From the NCBI RefSeq assembly GCF_016650695.1, contig NZ_JAEKFH010000003.1, positions 248,001-312,000 on the forward strand: a stretch of DNA of 64,000 nt. Direction: 5' to 3'. Each line of letters starts with the position of its first letter. Positions within the stretch are counted from its first letter, which is position 1. Below are positions 24,553-33,191 of this stretch, piece after piece. Under the pieces are notes generated by a model. It saw only the letters and a list, made by a program, of their open reading frames with translations. It made no database searches and was not told where the DNA came from. Made by a program: the position numbers and the translations under genes. The DNA is from Pseudomonas sp. TH41. Its GTDB lineage: Bacteria; Pseudomonadota; Gammaproteobacteria; Pseudomonadales; Pseudomonadaceae.

Positions 24553-27147
24553 TTATTCCTCTATCAAGGATTCATTGTTTGTCGTTGACCAATAACTAGC
24601 GAAGTTAATACCTGAAATGGCATTGTACATAACATGTTGAACACGCCCCGCCGGAAATATTTTCTGATTGTCTTCATTGACAATCCAGCTACGGCTGGGC
24701 TCTCTGTGCATAACACTCACTGTACATCCAAGTACAAGAGGTAATTGCACATGACTCGCTTCAGCCACGACATCTCCGCGAAGCTCACGCAGATAGAGCA
24801 CCTCACCTTCTTTGGACTTCACCATGACAGAGACATAAACCGAAGAAAAATACTCATGAGGACTGACAGCAGAAAAACTGATGTCAATTTTCCCGGTCGG
24901 AAGATTAATCCTTACATACCCTACGGTTCGTCCGGCGTTGCCTTGGAAGTGCCACGTAAACTTGCTACCCAAGGCTAGACCATTAACCTTGGGGCGAGAG
25001 AACTCAACAGCACGATAACGCTCAAATAACTCACTACGAACGGGTTCGGTGAATGTATTGATCGCGCGACGCATGTCATATTTCAATGGATACTCATCAT
25101 GCAGCACAAGATGAGGGGATTTTTCGAAAATCGCTGCACACTTATCAATTTCAGCTTTTAAATTTTCACCTGCATCAGTAACCAGACTAATATTCACCAG
25201 CCCCTGATCAGTCACTTTCAACCGATTGACCTGAGCAGTTGTATCAATCAACGACGCAAAACTGTTTGCTACGTCCAAACGCGAAGGTTCTTTATGCAGT
25301 ATTTCGACAATGAAATCCTTAGCGATTGCAACTCCACTGGAAAACAGCTCAGTCACATCACCCAGTATGCTTCGAAAAAAAACAATGTGATCCTGCGCAT
25401 TTTTTATTGTAACTTCCGCATAAACCTGACCAGCATAATAGCTATGCGGGGCAGTACTTAGCACATCTATAAATAAATTCCCATTGGACACTTTCACATC
25501 AAGCCTACAAAAAACACCATTCAAACCACGAAGATACACAACATTATCTGCCAATGCACTTGCAACTCTTTTTTCGTAAACACACCTAAAAACATTAGTA
25601 TTATCTTTGACAGCCACATAATAATTAACGGGAAGATACCCATTCTCTTCAGCATACGGTAATTGCACGACATACATCCCTACAGGCAAACCACGAACCG
25701 TCACTAATGGACTGGTAACTTTCACAACCCGGACTGCTCCCGCCCCATCTCTTAACAAAAAATGTTTACCAAGACCATTATAAAGGCCAGTAAAATGGAA
25801 CGTCACATCTCCCGTTAAACCAGTTTTGGCTAGTTGCGCACAACTGACCAAATCCAAAGTACTTCTTAATCCCAACAACTCCCTAACCCGCGTGAGATCG
25901 CTCTCAGGAACCAGTAAATACAAAGGGTAAAATGCGTTGGCATTACTATAAGCATTTTCCATGACCTGCCGTGCAGTCAGCGACGCTTTTGTAAACTCCA
26001 TAAACGCAGAAACATCGACATTGGCGACATCAATAGTGACACGACTCAGAAAATCCATTGTCGGAAGATCTACAACTCGAAAGCCTGGCTCATTACTAAC
26101 TCGACGATAGCGCTTATGAAATTCGATAATAGATCGGTCACCAGCACGCGCAAAGATCAACAGTAAAAAATATAAAGTTAATCCTAAATCCTTGCCAACG
26201 GTCCCATTATCAAATCCCGCCCTGACTAGCCTATAGGTTGTTTCCTCGCCACCACTATATAACCAACCAAGTTGATAAACCTCCTCCCCCAACACCTTGC
26301 TTTGGTAACTTGCCGCAAACAAATTATTCCAGACTTCGCTCAGATTAATCGTACTATTGTCTCTGAACGAACCTTCATAACCATGACCAATCTCATGAAT
26401 ACTCCCCCAATTAGTACCTTTGATATCCAGCCAGAATTCTGCAACCGAATCTGAGGTTACCGCAGTCGCTCCCCATCCATAATAAGCAGCGCCAGCCCCC
26501 GACTTGTCAGCCTTCATAAAATAACGATTGGGTATGTTTTTATCGGTTGGCACCGTTGAATTGAATGAAAGCCCGGCAAGGTAATTGAAGTGCTCGAAAA
26601 TACCAGCGTAATAATCAGTCAGACTTTCCAGCCCAGACACCTGATGCAACGCTTTCAACGCGGCTTTATCTTTAGCCGGAATCAGGATTTTCGCGTAAGT
26701 TGAATCAAACAGCGCGTATTCAGCATCCAACGAATCCCAGGCATTAAAAAATAAATAAGCATTTCCCCCCGCTTTATAAATAGGCAGAATTTTCCAATCG
26801 CCCTCTATTTCCACTTCGATACCAATACGCTCACGCGCATGTTCGGTATAAGGCGTTGTAAAAAAAGGGACGGAAGAAACGTTCGAAATCAGTTCTCGCC
26901 AAGCAGTGGTGACCTCCTGCTGAATTTCTGTTTTCGAATCGTTGTTCAACAGCTGCAGTATTGACCCCATTCCCGATGCAGGGAAAGACTGACGAAATCG
27001 AATCTTCACGCCTGCCGACAGAACAGCGCCAAGGGCATAACGATCATGAAAGATACCTTTGCCCATGCCCGAATTCATCAACCAGTCAGGTCTCTCAAGA
27101 CTGTAAAAAGTGTGAACAAGGGAGGTGTGCTGTTCTTTGTCAGCCAT
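24553..27147 (-). CDS. Peptidase M60 / enhancin-like metalloprotease with duplicated carbohydrate-binding module
   Basis: 864 residues. The M60 zinc motif is H251-E-I-G-H255 with a glutamate 16 residues on (E271, in NLSEVWNN), matching HExxHx(8,28)E. The C-terminal third contains two copies of a module that share PH-Y(Y/F), LR/RxxxGDV and H(K/R)EPSR landmarks at about residues 555-625 and 750-825; this resembles the mucin/carbohydrate-binding module of enhancins. Viral and bacterial relatives digest mucins such as the insect peritrophic lining. No signal peptide is visible. The gene is clearly more AT-rich than both neighbours and ends nine bases from the emrB-like stop, so it is a likely acquired gene. 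Confidence 0.8.
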   Translation of the reverse strand: MADKEQHTSLVHTFYSLERPDWLMNSGMGKGIFHDRYALGAVLSAGVKIRFRQSFPASGMGSILQLLNNDSKTEIQQEVTTAWRELISNVSSVPFFTTPYTEHARERIGIEVEIEGDWKILPIYKAGGNAYLFFNAWDSLDAEYALFDSTYAKILIPAKDKAALKALHQVSGLESLTDYYAGIFEHFNYLAGLSFNSTVPTDKNIPNRYFMKADKSGAGAAYYGWGATAVTSDSVAEFWLDIKGTNWGSIHEIGHGYEGSFRDNSTINLSEVWNNLFAASYQSKVLGEEVYQLGWLYSGGEETTYRLVRAGFDNGTVGKDLGLTLYFLLLIFARAGDRSIIEFHKRYRRVSNEPGFRVVDLPTMDFLSRVTIDVANVDVSAFMEFTKASLTARQVMENAYSNANAFYPLYLLVPESDLTRVRELLGLRSTLDLVSCAQLAKTGLTGDVTFHFTGLYNGLGKHFLLRDGAGAVRVVKVTSPLVTVRGLPVGMYVVQLPYAEENGYLPVNYYVAVKDNTNVFRCVYEKRVASALADNVVYLRGLNGVFCRLDVKVSNGNLFIDVLSTAPHSYYAGQVYAEVTIKNAQDHIVFFRSILGDVTELFSSGVAIAKDFIVEILHKEPSRLDVANSFASLIDTTAQVNRLKVTDQGLVNISLVTDAGENLKAEIDKCAAIFEKSPHLVLHDEYPLKYDMRRAINTFTEPVRSELFERYRAVEFSRPKVNGLALGSKFTWHFQGNAGRTVGYVRINLPTGKIDISFSAVSPHEYFSSVYVSVMVKSKEGEVLYLRELRGDVVAEASHVQLPLVLGCTVSVMHREPSRSWIVNEDNQKIFPAGRVQHVMYNAISGINFASYWSTTNNESLIEE

Positions 27148-27286
27148 TTCAATAACTCCGGCACTAATGATTGAAGTACCGGAGAGCTTAGGGTTAGCAA
27201 ATACCCCCCTGTAACTGTCATAAGTACCAGTCCGCTAGACTATTTACTTATAAGTCGGTCCGAATTGATCAACATCTGCCAAGAGG

Positions 27287-27351
27287 CGGCGATGGTGCCC
27301 TTGATGCGAAAAGTGCAACCACCGGCCGCGCCGTCAGCGGACGCTCACTGA
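27287..27351 (+). pseudogene. Remnant of an emrB-like 3' end
   Basis: Sixty-five bases matching the last codons of the emrB-like gene (24479-24543). In frame it reads AMVPLMRKVQPPAAPSADAH-stop; the intact gene reads AMVPLMRKVRPPAAPSADGH-stop. Most base differences are silent, so this is an allele that diverged under selection and not a fresh duplication. Its TGA touches the stop of the AhpD-like gene, which would be the original gene junction before the protease gene was inserted. Confidence 0.75.
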
Positions 27352-27792
27352 TCAGGCTTGAGGCATTTTGCGAAAACCAATCGCCAGACGGTTCCAGGCG
27401 TTGATGGTGGTGATGGCCACGGTCAGGTCGATCATTTCCTTGGGGCTGAACTGAGCGATGGCAAATTCGTAGTCTTCGTCCGGCGCATGAGTCTGGCTCA
27501 CCAGCGTCATGGATTCGGTCCAGGCCAGGGCGGCGCGTTCACGGTCGGTAAAGAACGGGGCTTCACGCCACGCCGTCACAGCGAACAGGCGACGCGGGGT
27601 TTCCCCGCCCTTGATGGCATCGGCAGTGTGCATGTCGATGCAGAAGGCGCAGCCGTTAATTTGCGACGCGCGCAGCTTGACCAGTTCGATGATGGTTTTT
27701 TCCAGCGGCAGCTTCGAGACAGCAGTTTCCAGGGCAATCATGGCTTTGAGAGCGTCTGGGGAAGCGGTGTAGAAATCGATACGAGGTTTCAT
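27352..27792 (-). CDS. Carboxymuconolactone decarboxylase/AhpD-family protein
   Basis: 146 residues with the AhpD core: KLPLEKTIIELVKLRASQIN followed by the redox CAFCIDMH motif (CxxC plus His) near residues 47-54, then a helical C-terminus. These proteins act as alkylhydroperoxidase-like peroxidases or decarboxylases; the CxxC/His set favours peroxidase-type activity. The start was set at the ATG of MKPRIDFYTASPDA, where family members begin. Confidence 0.85.
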   Translation of the reverse strand: MKPRIDFYTASPDALKAMIALETAVSKLPLEKTIIELVKLRASQINGCAFCIDMHTADAIKGGETPRRLFAVTAWREAPFFTDRERAALAWTESMTLVSQTHAPDEDYEFAIAQFSPKEMIDLTVAITTINAWNRLAIGFRKMPQA

Positions 27793-27911
27793 GGTGTGTT
27801 CCAGGGCAAGTGGGTGTGCAGATAAGGTAGCCTCACGACTGACCTGCACAAATAGCCAATATTTCAGAAGTCGAGGAGGCCAATGGGAGAGCGGCCATCC
27901 ACCGAAAACCG

Positions 27912-29354
27912 CTAAGCCCTGTTACGCAACCACTGCAGAAACCCCTTTTTCTCCACCACCTTCGGCACTTCCTGCATCAACGTCTGCGCCTTGTTCAAGC
28001 GGAAATCCAGCAACGCCTTCATCGCTTCGCCGATGTCATGCCGCGCATCCAGGCAGGGTCTTAGGTAGTCTTTTTCGATTCGGTACAGGCTGCAAGAGGT
28101 CTTGGCGCTGAAGTCCGCCGGCAGCGCCGTCTCCGACAATATCCCGCCCTCGCCGATCACCTCACCCGGCCCCATGCGCGCGGTTTCTAACTTGACGCCG
28201 CCACGGCTCAGCGTGACCGACACCACGCCCGATTCGATGATGAATAAATGATCGCTGACCTCCCCCGCCGGCAAGATCATTTCACCCGCGCGAAATTGTT
28301 GCAGGGTCATGTGCTGGCTGAAGGTTTCTTTCTCTTCCTGACGCAGCGTCGAGAAGATGGCCGAGCTTTCCAGCAACGCCCGTGGCCGTGACAGGCCACC
28401 CGGCGCAGTGGGTTCGACGCTCGACAACAGGCTCACACCGGACGCCTGCAAATGCCGGAACGCCAGGTCGAACAGCTGATTACGGACCATGCGTTTCTGA
28501 TCCATCGAGACCACGAAGCCACTGATTTCGTACTCCACGCCCTCAGCGCTGGAGCCTTTCAGGGCGACGCACGGTGCCGGTTTGGCCAACAGGTATCGAC
28601 AACCCTCCATCGCCCGTTCCAGCGCATCGATCACCGTTTGCGGGCGCGCGTGCGGGCTCAATTGCAGGCTGATCGACACGCCGAAAATATCGCTCGGCCG
28701 GCTGAAGTTGATGATCTTGGCCTTGGCCGCCAACGAGTTGGGAATCACCGCCATGCTGCCCTGGGAGGTTTGCAGGCGTGTGGCGCGCCAGTCGATGTCG
28801 GTGACCCGGCCTTCGGTGCCGTCGATGGAGATCCAGTCATCCAGTAGATAGGGTTTGGTGGTATTGAGGACGATCCCCGAGAACACGTCGCTGAGGGTAC
28901 TTTGCAACGCCAGGCCGACGATGATCGCCAGGGCGCCGGAGGTCGCCAGCACGCCTTTGACCGGCAGATCGAGCACATAAGCCAGGGCGGCGATGATCGC
29001 AATCAGGAAAATCACCGCACCGAGCAAATCCTGCAACAATCGCCCGGTGTGCCCGACCCGCTGCATCATCACAGCGCCGATCAGCACCGTCAGTGTTCGC
29101 GCGCCGAACAGCCACCAGCCAATCTGCAAACCGGTGGCGGCCAGGTGCAACGGCACATTGTCGGCCCACGGTGCCGTCTCCAGCGGGTTCAGGCCTTCAT
29201 TGAACAGCAGAATACTGAACAACGAAAAAATCAGCAGCCGTACGAGCAGTTTCCAGTTGCTGCCATTAGCACTGATCAAGCGCCATAACCCAAGATCGAT
29301 CAGGATCAGGATCAATGCACAGACCAATGGATGATCGGTAAGCAGTGACAGCAT
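27912..29354 (-). CDS. Cyclic-nucleotide-gated mechanosensitive (MscS-type) channel
   Basis: 480 residues. Four or so N-terminal membrane helices lead to an MscS pore/beta region (GVLATSGALAIIVGLALQST, then NTTKPYLLDDWISIDGTEGR and VIPNSLAAKAKIINFSRP). A C-terminal cyclic-nucleotide-binding domain follows at about residues 345-455 (RAGEMILPAGEVSDHLFIIE, GPGEVIGEGGILSE). Bacterial channels of this bCNG type couple ligand binding to ion flow. The ATG with a GGAG box nine bases upstream was chosen; a longer frame would place a cysteine-rich, non-family extension in front. Confidence 0.85.
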   Translation of the reverse strand: MLSLLTDHPLVCALILILIDLGLWRLISANGSNWKLLVRLLIFSLFSILLFNEGLNPLETAPWADNVPLHLAATGLQIGWWLFGARTLTVLIGAVMMQRVGHTGRLLQDLLGAVIFLIAIIAALAYVLDLPVKGVLATSGALAIIVGLALQSTLSDVFSGIVLNTTKPYLLDDWISIDGTEGRVTDIDWRATRLQTSQGSMAVIPNSLAAKAKIINFSRPSDIFGVSISLQLSPHARPQTVIDALERAMEGCRYLLAKPAPCVALKGSSAEGVEYEISGFVVSMDQKRMVRNQLFDLAFRHLQASGVSLLSSVEPTAPGGLSRPRALLESSAIFSTLRQEEKETFSQHMTLQQFRAGEMILPAGEVSDHLFIIESGVVSVTLSRGGVKLETARMGPGEVIGEGGILSETALPADFSAKTSCSLYRIEKDYLRPCLDARHDIGEAMKALLDFRLNKAQTLMQEVPKVVEKKGFLQWLRNRA

Positions 29355-29397
29355 CGAGCAACTCCAGCAAGGTTCCATAAGGCAAACATCGCACGAA

Positions 29398-29477
29398 CTG
29401 TAGGAGCTGGCGAAGCCTGCGATCTTTTGGCGATCTAGAAAGATCAAAAGATCGCAGCCTTCGGCAGCTCCTACAAG
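29398..29477. repeat. REP doublet, second family
   Basis: TGTAGGAGCTGGCGAAGCCT with GCGATCTTTTGGCGATC, and the mirror AAAAGATCGCAGCC...GGCAGCTCCTACA, between two minus-strand genes. Confidence 0.85.
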
Positions 29478-29495
29478 GGGCGATGTGCGTCGGGG

Positions 29496-30122
29496 TTACT
29501 TGCTGTTGGTCAGGGCGTTGTAGCTGGTAAACAGGTTGCGGTAGTCCGGGATGTGGTTGGAGAACAGGGTGCCCAGGCCTTCCACATCGTTGCGCCAGTC
29601 GCGATGCAGCTCACACGCCAGGCCGAACCAGGTCATCAATTGCGCGCCGGAGGACGACATGCGGTCCCAGGCCGATTGACGGGTCAGCTCGTTGAAGGTG
29701 CCGGAAGCGTCAGTCACCACGAACACGTCGAAGCCTTCGGCCAGTGCCGACAGCGCCGGGAATGCCACGCACACTTCGGTCACGACGCCAGCGATGATCA
29801 GTTGTTTTTTGCCAGTGGCCTTGATCGCCTTGACGAAGTCTTCGTTGTCCCAGGCGTTGATCTGGCCCGGACGGGCGATGTACGGCGCATCCGGAAACAG
29901 CGCCTTGAGCTCAGGCATCAGCGGGCCGTTGGGGCCGGTTTCGAAACTGGTGGTGAGGATGGTCGGCAGCTTGAAGTACTTGGCCAGGTCAGCCAGCGCC
30001 AGCACGTTATTCTTGAAACGATCCGGTTCGATATCGCGTACCAGCGACAGCAGGCCCGCTTGATGATCCACCAACAGAACGGCGGCGTTATCCTTGTCGA
30101 GACGTTTGTAAGAGGTAGTCAT
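29496..30122 (-). CDS. Isochorismatase-family hydrolase, YcaC-like
   Basis: 208 residues of the cysteine-hydrolase superfamily. The triad is visible as the aspartate in LLVDHQAG, a lysine near residue 93 (KAIKATGKK region) and the nucleophile cysteine in VVTEVCVAFPALSA. The length and the C-terminal extension fit the YcaC subgroup, octameric proteins with unknown physiological substrate. It follows the pirin gene in the same direction after about 130 bases and may share its transcript and its LysR control. Confidence 0.85.
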   Translation of the reverse strand: MTTSYKRLDKDNAAVLLVDHQAGLLSLVRDIEPDRFKNNVLALADLAKYFKLPTILTTSFETGPNGPLMPELKALFPDAPYIARPGQINAWDNEDFVKAIKATGKKQLIIAGVVTEVCVAFPALSALAEGFDVFVVTDASGTFNELTRQSAWDRMSSSGAQLMTWFGLACELHRDWRNDVEGLGTLFSNHIPDYRNLFTSYNALTNSK

Positions 30123-30250
30123 GGGAGTAATCCTCGTTTTTTATCGATGCCGAACGAGCCGGCGTGAGTGAAACCTGACATTTCGTTAAACCGCGGCCAA
30201 GCAAGCGTAGTCACCCAAGCCCGGCACGCCACCGCATTACAACAATGAGT

Positions 30251-31117
30251 TCAACCGCTCATCTGGCCGAAGCGGCCGGACTGGAAGTCGGCGAACGCCT
30301 GATGGATCTCTTGCTCGCTGTTCATCACGAACGGGCCGTGGCCGACAATCGGTTCGTCGATCGGCTCGCCGCTGAGCAGCAACACCACGGCGTCGCTATT
30401 GGCTTCAAGACTGAGCTGATGGCCGTCACGCTCGAACAGCGCCAACTGCCCTTCGCGCACCAGTTCCACGCCGTTGACCTGAACCGTGCCACGCAAGACG
30501 ACCAGTGCCGTGTTACGACCTTCATGCAGATCCAGGGTCAGCAACTTGCCGCCATTGAGGCGCAGATCCCAGACGTCAATCGGGGTAAACGTGCGCGCCG
30601 GGCCGGTATGGCCGTCAAACTCACCGGCGATCAAACGCAGGCTGCCGGCCATGTCCTTGAGTGCAATGCTCGGGATGTCGCCCTCGACAATCGTCTGGTA
30701 ACCGGCGTCGGCCATTTTGTCCTTGGCGGGAAGGTTGACCCACAGCTGCACCATTTCCAGGGTGCCGCCGCTTTTGGCGAAGCCTTGCGAGTGAAACTCT
30801 TCATGCAGGATCCCCGAGGCGGCGGTCATCCATTGCACGTCACCCGGGCCGATCTTGCCGCCGCTGCCGGTGGAGTCGCGGTGTTCCAGTTCGCCCTTGT
30901 AAACGATAGTCACGGTTTCGAAACCACGGTGCGGATGCTGACCAACGCCACGACGCTCGGTGGTCGGGGTGAATTCAGCAGGACCGGCGTGATCGAGCAA
31001 CAGAAACGGGCTGATGTGCTTGCCCAGGTTGTCGTAGGAAAACAGCGTGCGAACCGGAAAACCGTCGCCGACCCAATGGGTCCGTGGACTGGTGTAGATG
31101 CCGATGATGCTTTTCAT
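30251..31117 (-). CDS. Pirin-family bicupin protein (YhhW-like)
   Basis: 288 residues. The pirin N-domain metal ligands are in GQHPHRGFETVTIVYKGELE (two His) and ILHEEFHSQ (His/Glu pair). YhhW-type pirins bind a metal and some show quercetinase activity; others act as redox-dependent regulators. A GGAGG box six bases before the ATG fixes the start. It is divergent from a LysR regulator across about 105 bases, a common arrangement in pseudomonads. Confidence 0.9.
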   Translation of the reverse strand: MKSIIGIYTSPRTHWVGDGFPVRTLFSYDNLGKHISPFLLLDHAGPAEFTPTTERRGVGQHPHRGFETVTIVYKGELEHRDSTGSGGKIGPGDVQWMTAASGILHEEFHSQGFAKSGGTLEMVQLWVNLPAKDKMADAGYQTIVEGDIPSIALKDMAGSLRLIAGEFDGHTGPARTFTPIDVWDLRLNGGKLLTLDLHEGRNTALVVLRGTVQVNGVELVREGQLALFERDGHQLSLEANSDAVVLLLSGEPIDEPIVGHGPFVMNSEQEIHQAFADFQSGRFGQMSG

Positions 31118-31222
31118 GCTTGCCTCCAAATCAGGTGTTTGACGCGATGGACAAAGCTTAAAACCGAACCCTTTGGTGCGCTAGACTGCAAAAAACAGTC
31201 ATAGCGTTCTATTTGGAGAACG

Positions 31223-32131
31223 ATGATGGAAGACCTCAACACCCTCTACTACTTCACGCAAGTGGTGGAGCACGGGGGTTTCGCCGCCGCCGGGCGAGCG
31301 CTGGACATGCCCAAATCGAAGCTGAGCCGGCGCATCGCCGAGCTCGAAGAGCGTCTTGGCGTGCGCCTGCTGCACCGCACCAGCCGGCAGTGTTCACTGA
31401 CGGAAATCGGCCAGGCTTATTACCAGCGTTGCCTGGCCATGCGGGTGGAAGCTGAAAGCGCCGCCGAACTGATCGAACGCAACCGCTCCGAGCCCCAGGG
31501 GCTGGTCCGGATCAGTTGCCCGACGGCGCTGCTGAACACCTGGGTCGGGCCGATGTTGACCCGCTATATGCTCAAGTACCCGTTGGTGGAGATGTTCATT
31601 GAAAGCACCAACCGCCGGGTCGACCTGATCCACGAGGGTTTCGACATCGCCCTGCGGGTGCGCTTTCCGCCACTGGAAAACACCGACATGGTAATGAAGG
31701 TGCTGGGCAACAGCACCCAGTGCCTGGTGGGCAGTCCTGCGTTTGTGCCACAGCTGTCATCACCGCCCTCCCCGGCCGATCTCAGCGGTTTGCCGAGCGT
31801 GCACTGGGGCGCGGCGCAGCGTGAATATCAGTGGGAATTGTTCGGCGCGGACGGTGCCAGCGCGGTGATTCGACACGCGCCGCGAATGGTCACCGATGAC
31901 CTGTTGGCGTTGCGTCATGCCGTGCTCGCCGGAATCGGCATCGCGCACCTGCCCAGCGTGGTGGTGCGCGATGACATTAATGCCGGACGCCTGGTGGAAC
32001 TGGTGCCAGGCTGGGCACCGAAATGCGGAATCGTCCACGCGATCTTCCCCTCGCGCCGTGGGTTGCTGCCGTCAGTGCGAGCGTTGATCGACTTTTTGGG
32101 TGAGGAGTTCAGCCATGCCGATATTGCTTGA
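31223..32131 (+). CDS. LysR-family regulator divergent from pirin
   Basis: 302 residues; N-terminal winged HTH (YYFTQVVEHGGFAAAGRALD, MPKSKLSRRIAELEERLGVR) and a LysR substrate-binding domain of the CrgA-like subgroup (LVRISCPTALLNTWVGPML, NRRVDLIHEGFDIALRV). GGAG precedes the double ATG. It most likely controls the divergent pirin gene, perhaps with the YcaC-like gene behind it. Confidence 0.88.
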   Translation: MMEDLNTLYYFTQVVEHGGFAAAGRALDMPKSKLSRRIAELEERLGVRLLHRTSRQCSLTEIGQAYYQRCLAMRVEAESAAELIERNRSEPQGLVRISCPTALLNTWVGPMLTRYMLKYPLVEMFIESTNRRVDLIHEGFDIALRVRFPPLENTDMVMKVLGNSTQCLVGSPAFVPQLSSPPSPADLSGLPSVHWGAAQREYQWELFGADGASAVIRHAPRMVTDDLLALRHAVLAGIGIAHLPSVVVRDDINAGRLVELVPGWAPKCGIVHAIFPSRRGLLPSVRALIDFLGEEFSHADIA

Positions 32132-32163
32132 GGTCCGGGGGTAAGGCTTTGAACCGAGTCGCG

Positions 32164-32242
32164 GCCTTCGCGAGCAAGCCCGCTCCCACAGGGGATCTAT
32201 GGTGTACGCAAATCCAATGTGGGAGCGGGCTTGCTCGCGAAG
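32164..32242. repeat. REP doublet
   Basis: GCGAGCAAGCCCGCTCCCAC, a spacer with GTGTACGCAAATCC, and GTGGGAGCGGGCTTGCTCGC; close relative of the doublet at 1,676. Confidence 0.85.
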
Positions 32243-32384
32243 GCGCCAGATCAAACACCACAAATCCTTCTGCCGACCGCGATTCATGACTTGCGGTAAA
32301 CAGTGCTTTGCCGCCCCAGCGGTTTTTCTCAAGGATGCAGACGCGGATACTCCTGCCCATTCCCACTGCACCCTGGAGTCATCA

Positions 32385-33188
32385 ATGTCTGTTCCCGCCT
32401 TCGGTCTCGGTACTTTTCGCTTGCAAGGCCAGGTGGTCATCGATTCGGTGAGCACTGGCCTGGAGCTGGGCTACCGGGTCATCGATACCGCGCAGATCTA
32501 TGAGAACGAAGCCGAGGTCGGCGAGGCCATCGTTGCCAGCGGCATTGCCCGCGAAGACCTGTTCATCACCAGCAAAATCTGGGTCGCCAACTTCGCCAAG
32601 GACCGCCTGATCGACAGCCTCAAAGAGAGCCTGCGCAAATTGCAGACCGACTACCTGGACCTGACCCTGATTCACTGGCCGTCTCCGGAAGATCAGGTGC
32701 CGGTCGAAGCATTCATGGGTGCCCTGCTCGAAGCCAAGCGACTGGGGCTGACCCGGCAAATCGGCGTGTCCAACTTCACCATTGACCTGATGAAACAGGC
32801 AATAGCCGCCGTCGGTGCCGAGCACATCGCTACCCTCCAGATCGAACTGCACCCGTACCTGCAAAATCGCAAAGTTGTCGAGTTCGCGCAGCGCCACGGC
32901 ATCCAGATCACTTCGTACATGACACTGGCTTACGGCGAAGTGCTGAAAGACCCGGTGATCCAGCAAATCGCCAATCGCCTGCAGGCGACGCCAGCGCAAG
33001 TCACCCTGGCCTGGGCCATGCAATTGGGTTACGCCGTGATTCCTTCGTCGACCAAACGCGCCAACCTCGCCAGCAACCTGCAAGCCTGCGCGTTGACGTT
33101 GAGCGACGCCGACATGGCGTTGATCGCCGGCCTTGATCGCGGCCAGCGGTTGACCAGCCCCAAAGGTATCGCCCCGAACTGGGACTGA
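32385..33188 (+). CDS. Aldo/keto reductase, 2,5-diketo-D-gluconate reductase (DkgB)-like
   Basis: 267 residues in a single AKR barrel. Catalytic residues can be placed: Asp and Tyr in [15 protein letters not shown], Lys in ITSKIW, His in LIHWPSP. The NADPH-binding end includes [16 protein letters not shown]. The start with CTGGAG before the ATG matches family N-termini (FGLGTFRL). DkgB-like enzymes reduce methylglyoxal, beta-keto esters and diketogluconate; the real substrate is not shown. It converges on the hybrid kinase gene with a three-base gap. Confidence 0.87.
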   Translation: MSVPAFGLGTFRLQGQVVIDSVSTGLELGYRVIDTAQIYENEAEVGEAIVASGIAREDLFITSKIWVANFAKDRLIDSLKESLRKLQTDYLDLTLIHWPSPEDQVPVEAFMGALLEAKRLGLTRQIGVSNFTIDLMKQAIAAVGAEHIATLQIELHPYLQNRKVVEFAQRHGIQITSYMTLAYGEVLKDPVIQQIANRLQATPAQVTLAWAMQLGYAVIPSSTKRANLASNLQACALTLSDADMALIAGLDRGQRLTSPKGIAPNWD

Positions 33189-33191
33189 AGG

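Noticed and set aside
24544..27288. Transposon or integron origin for the protease gene
   Set aside because: No terminal inverted repeats, target-site duplication, integrase or attC-like site is visible; the only flanking duplication is the homologous emrB end.
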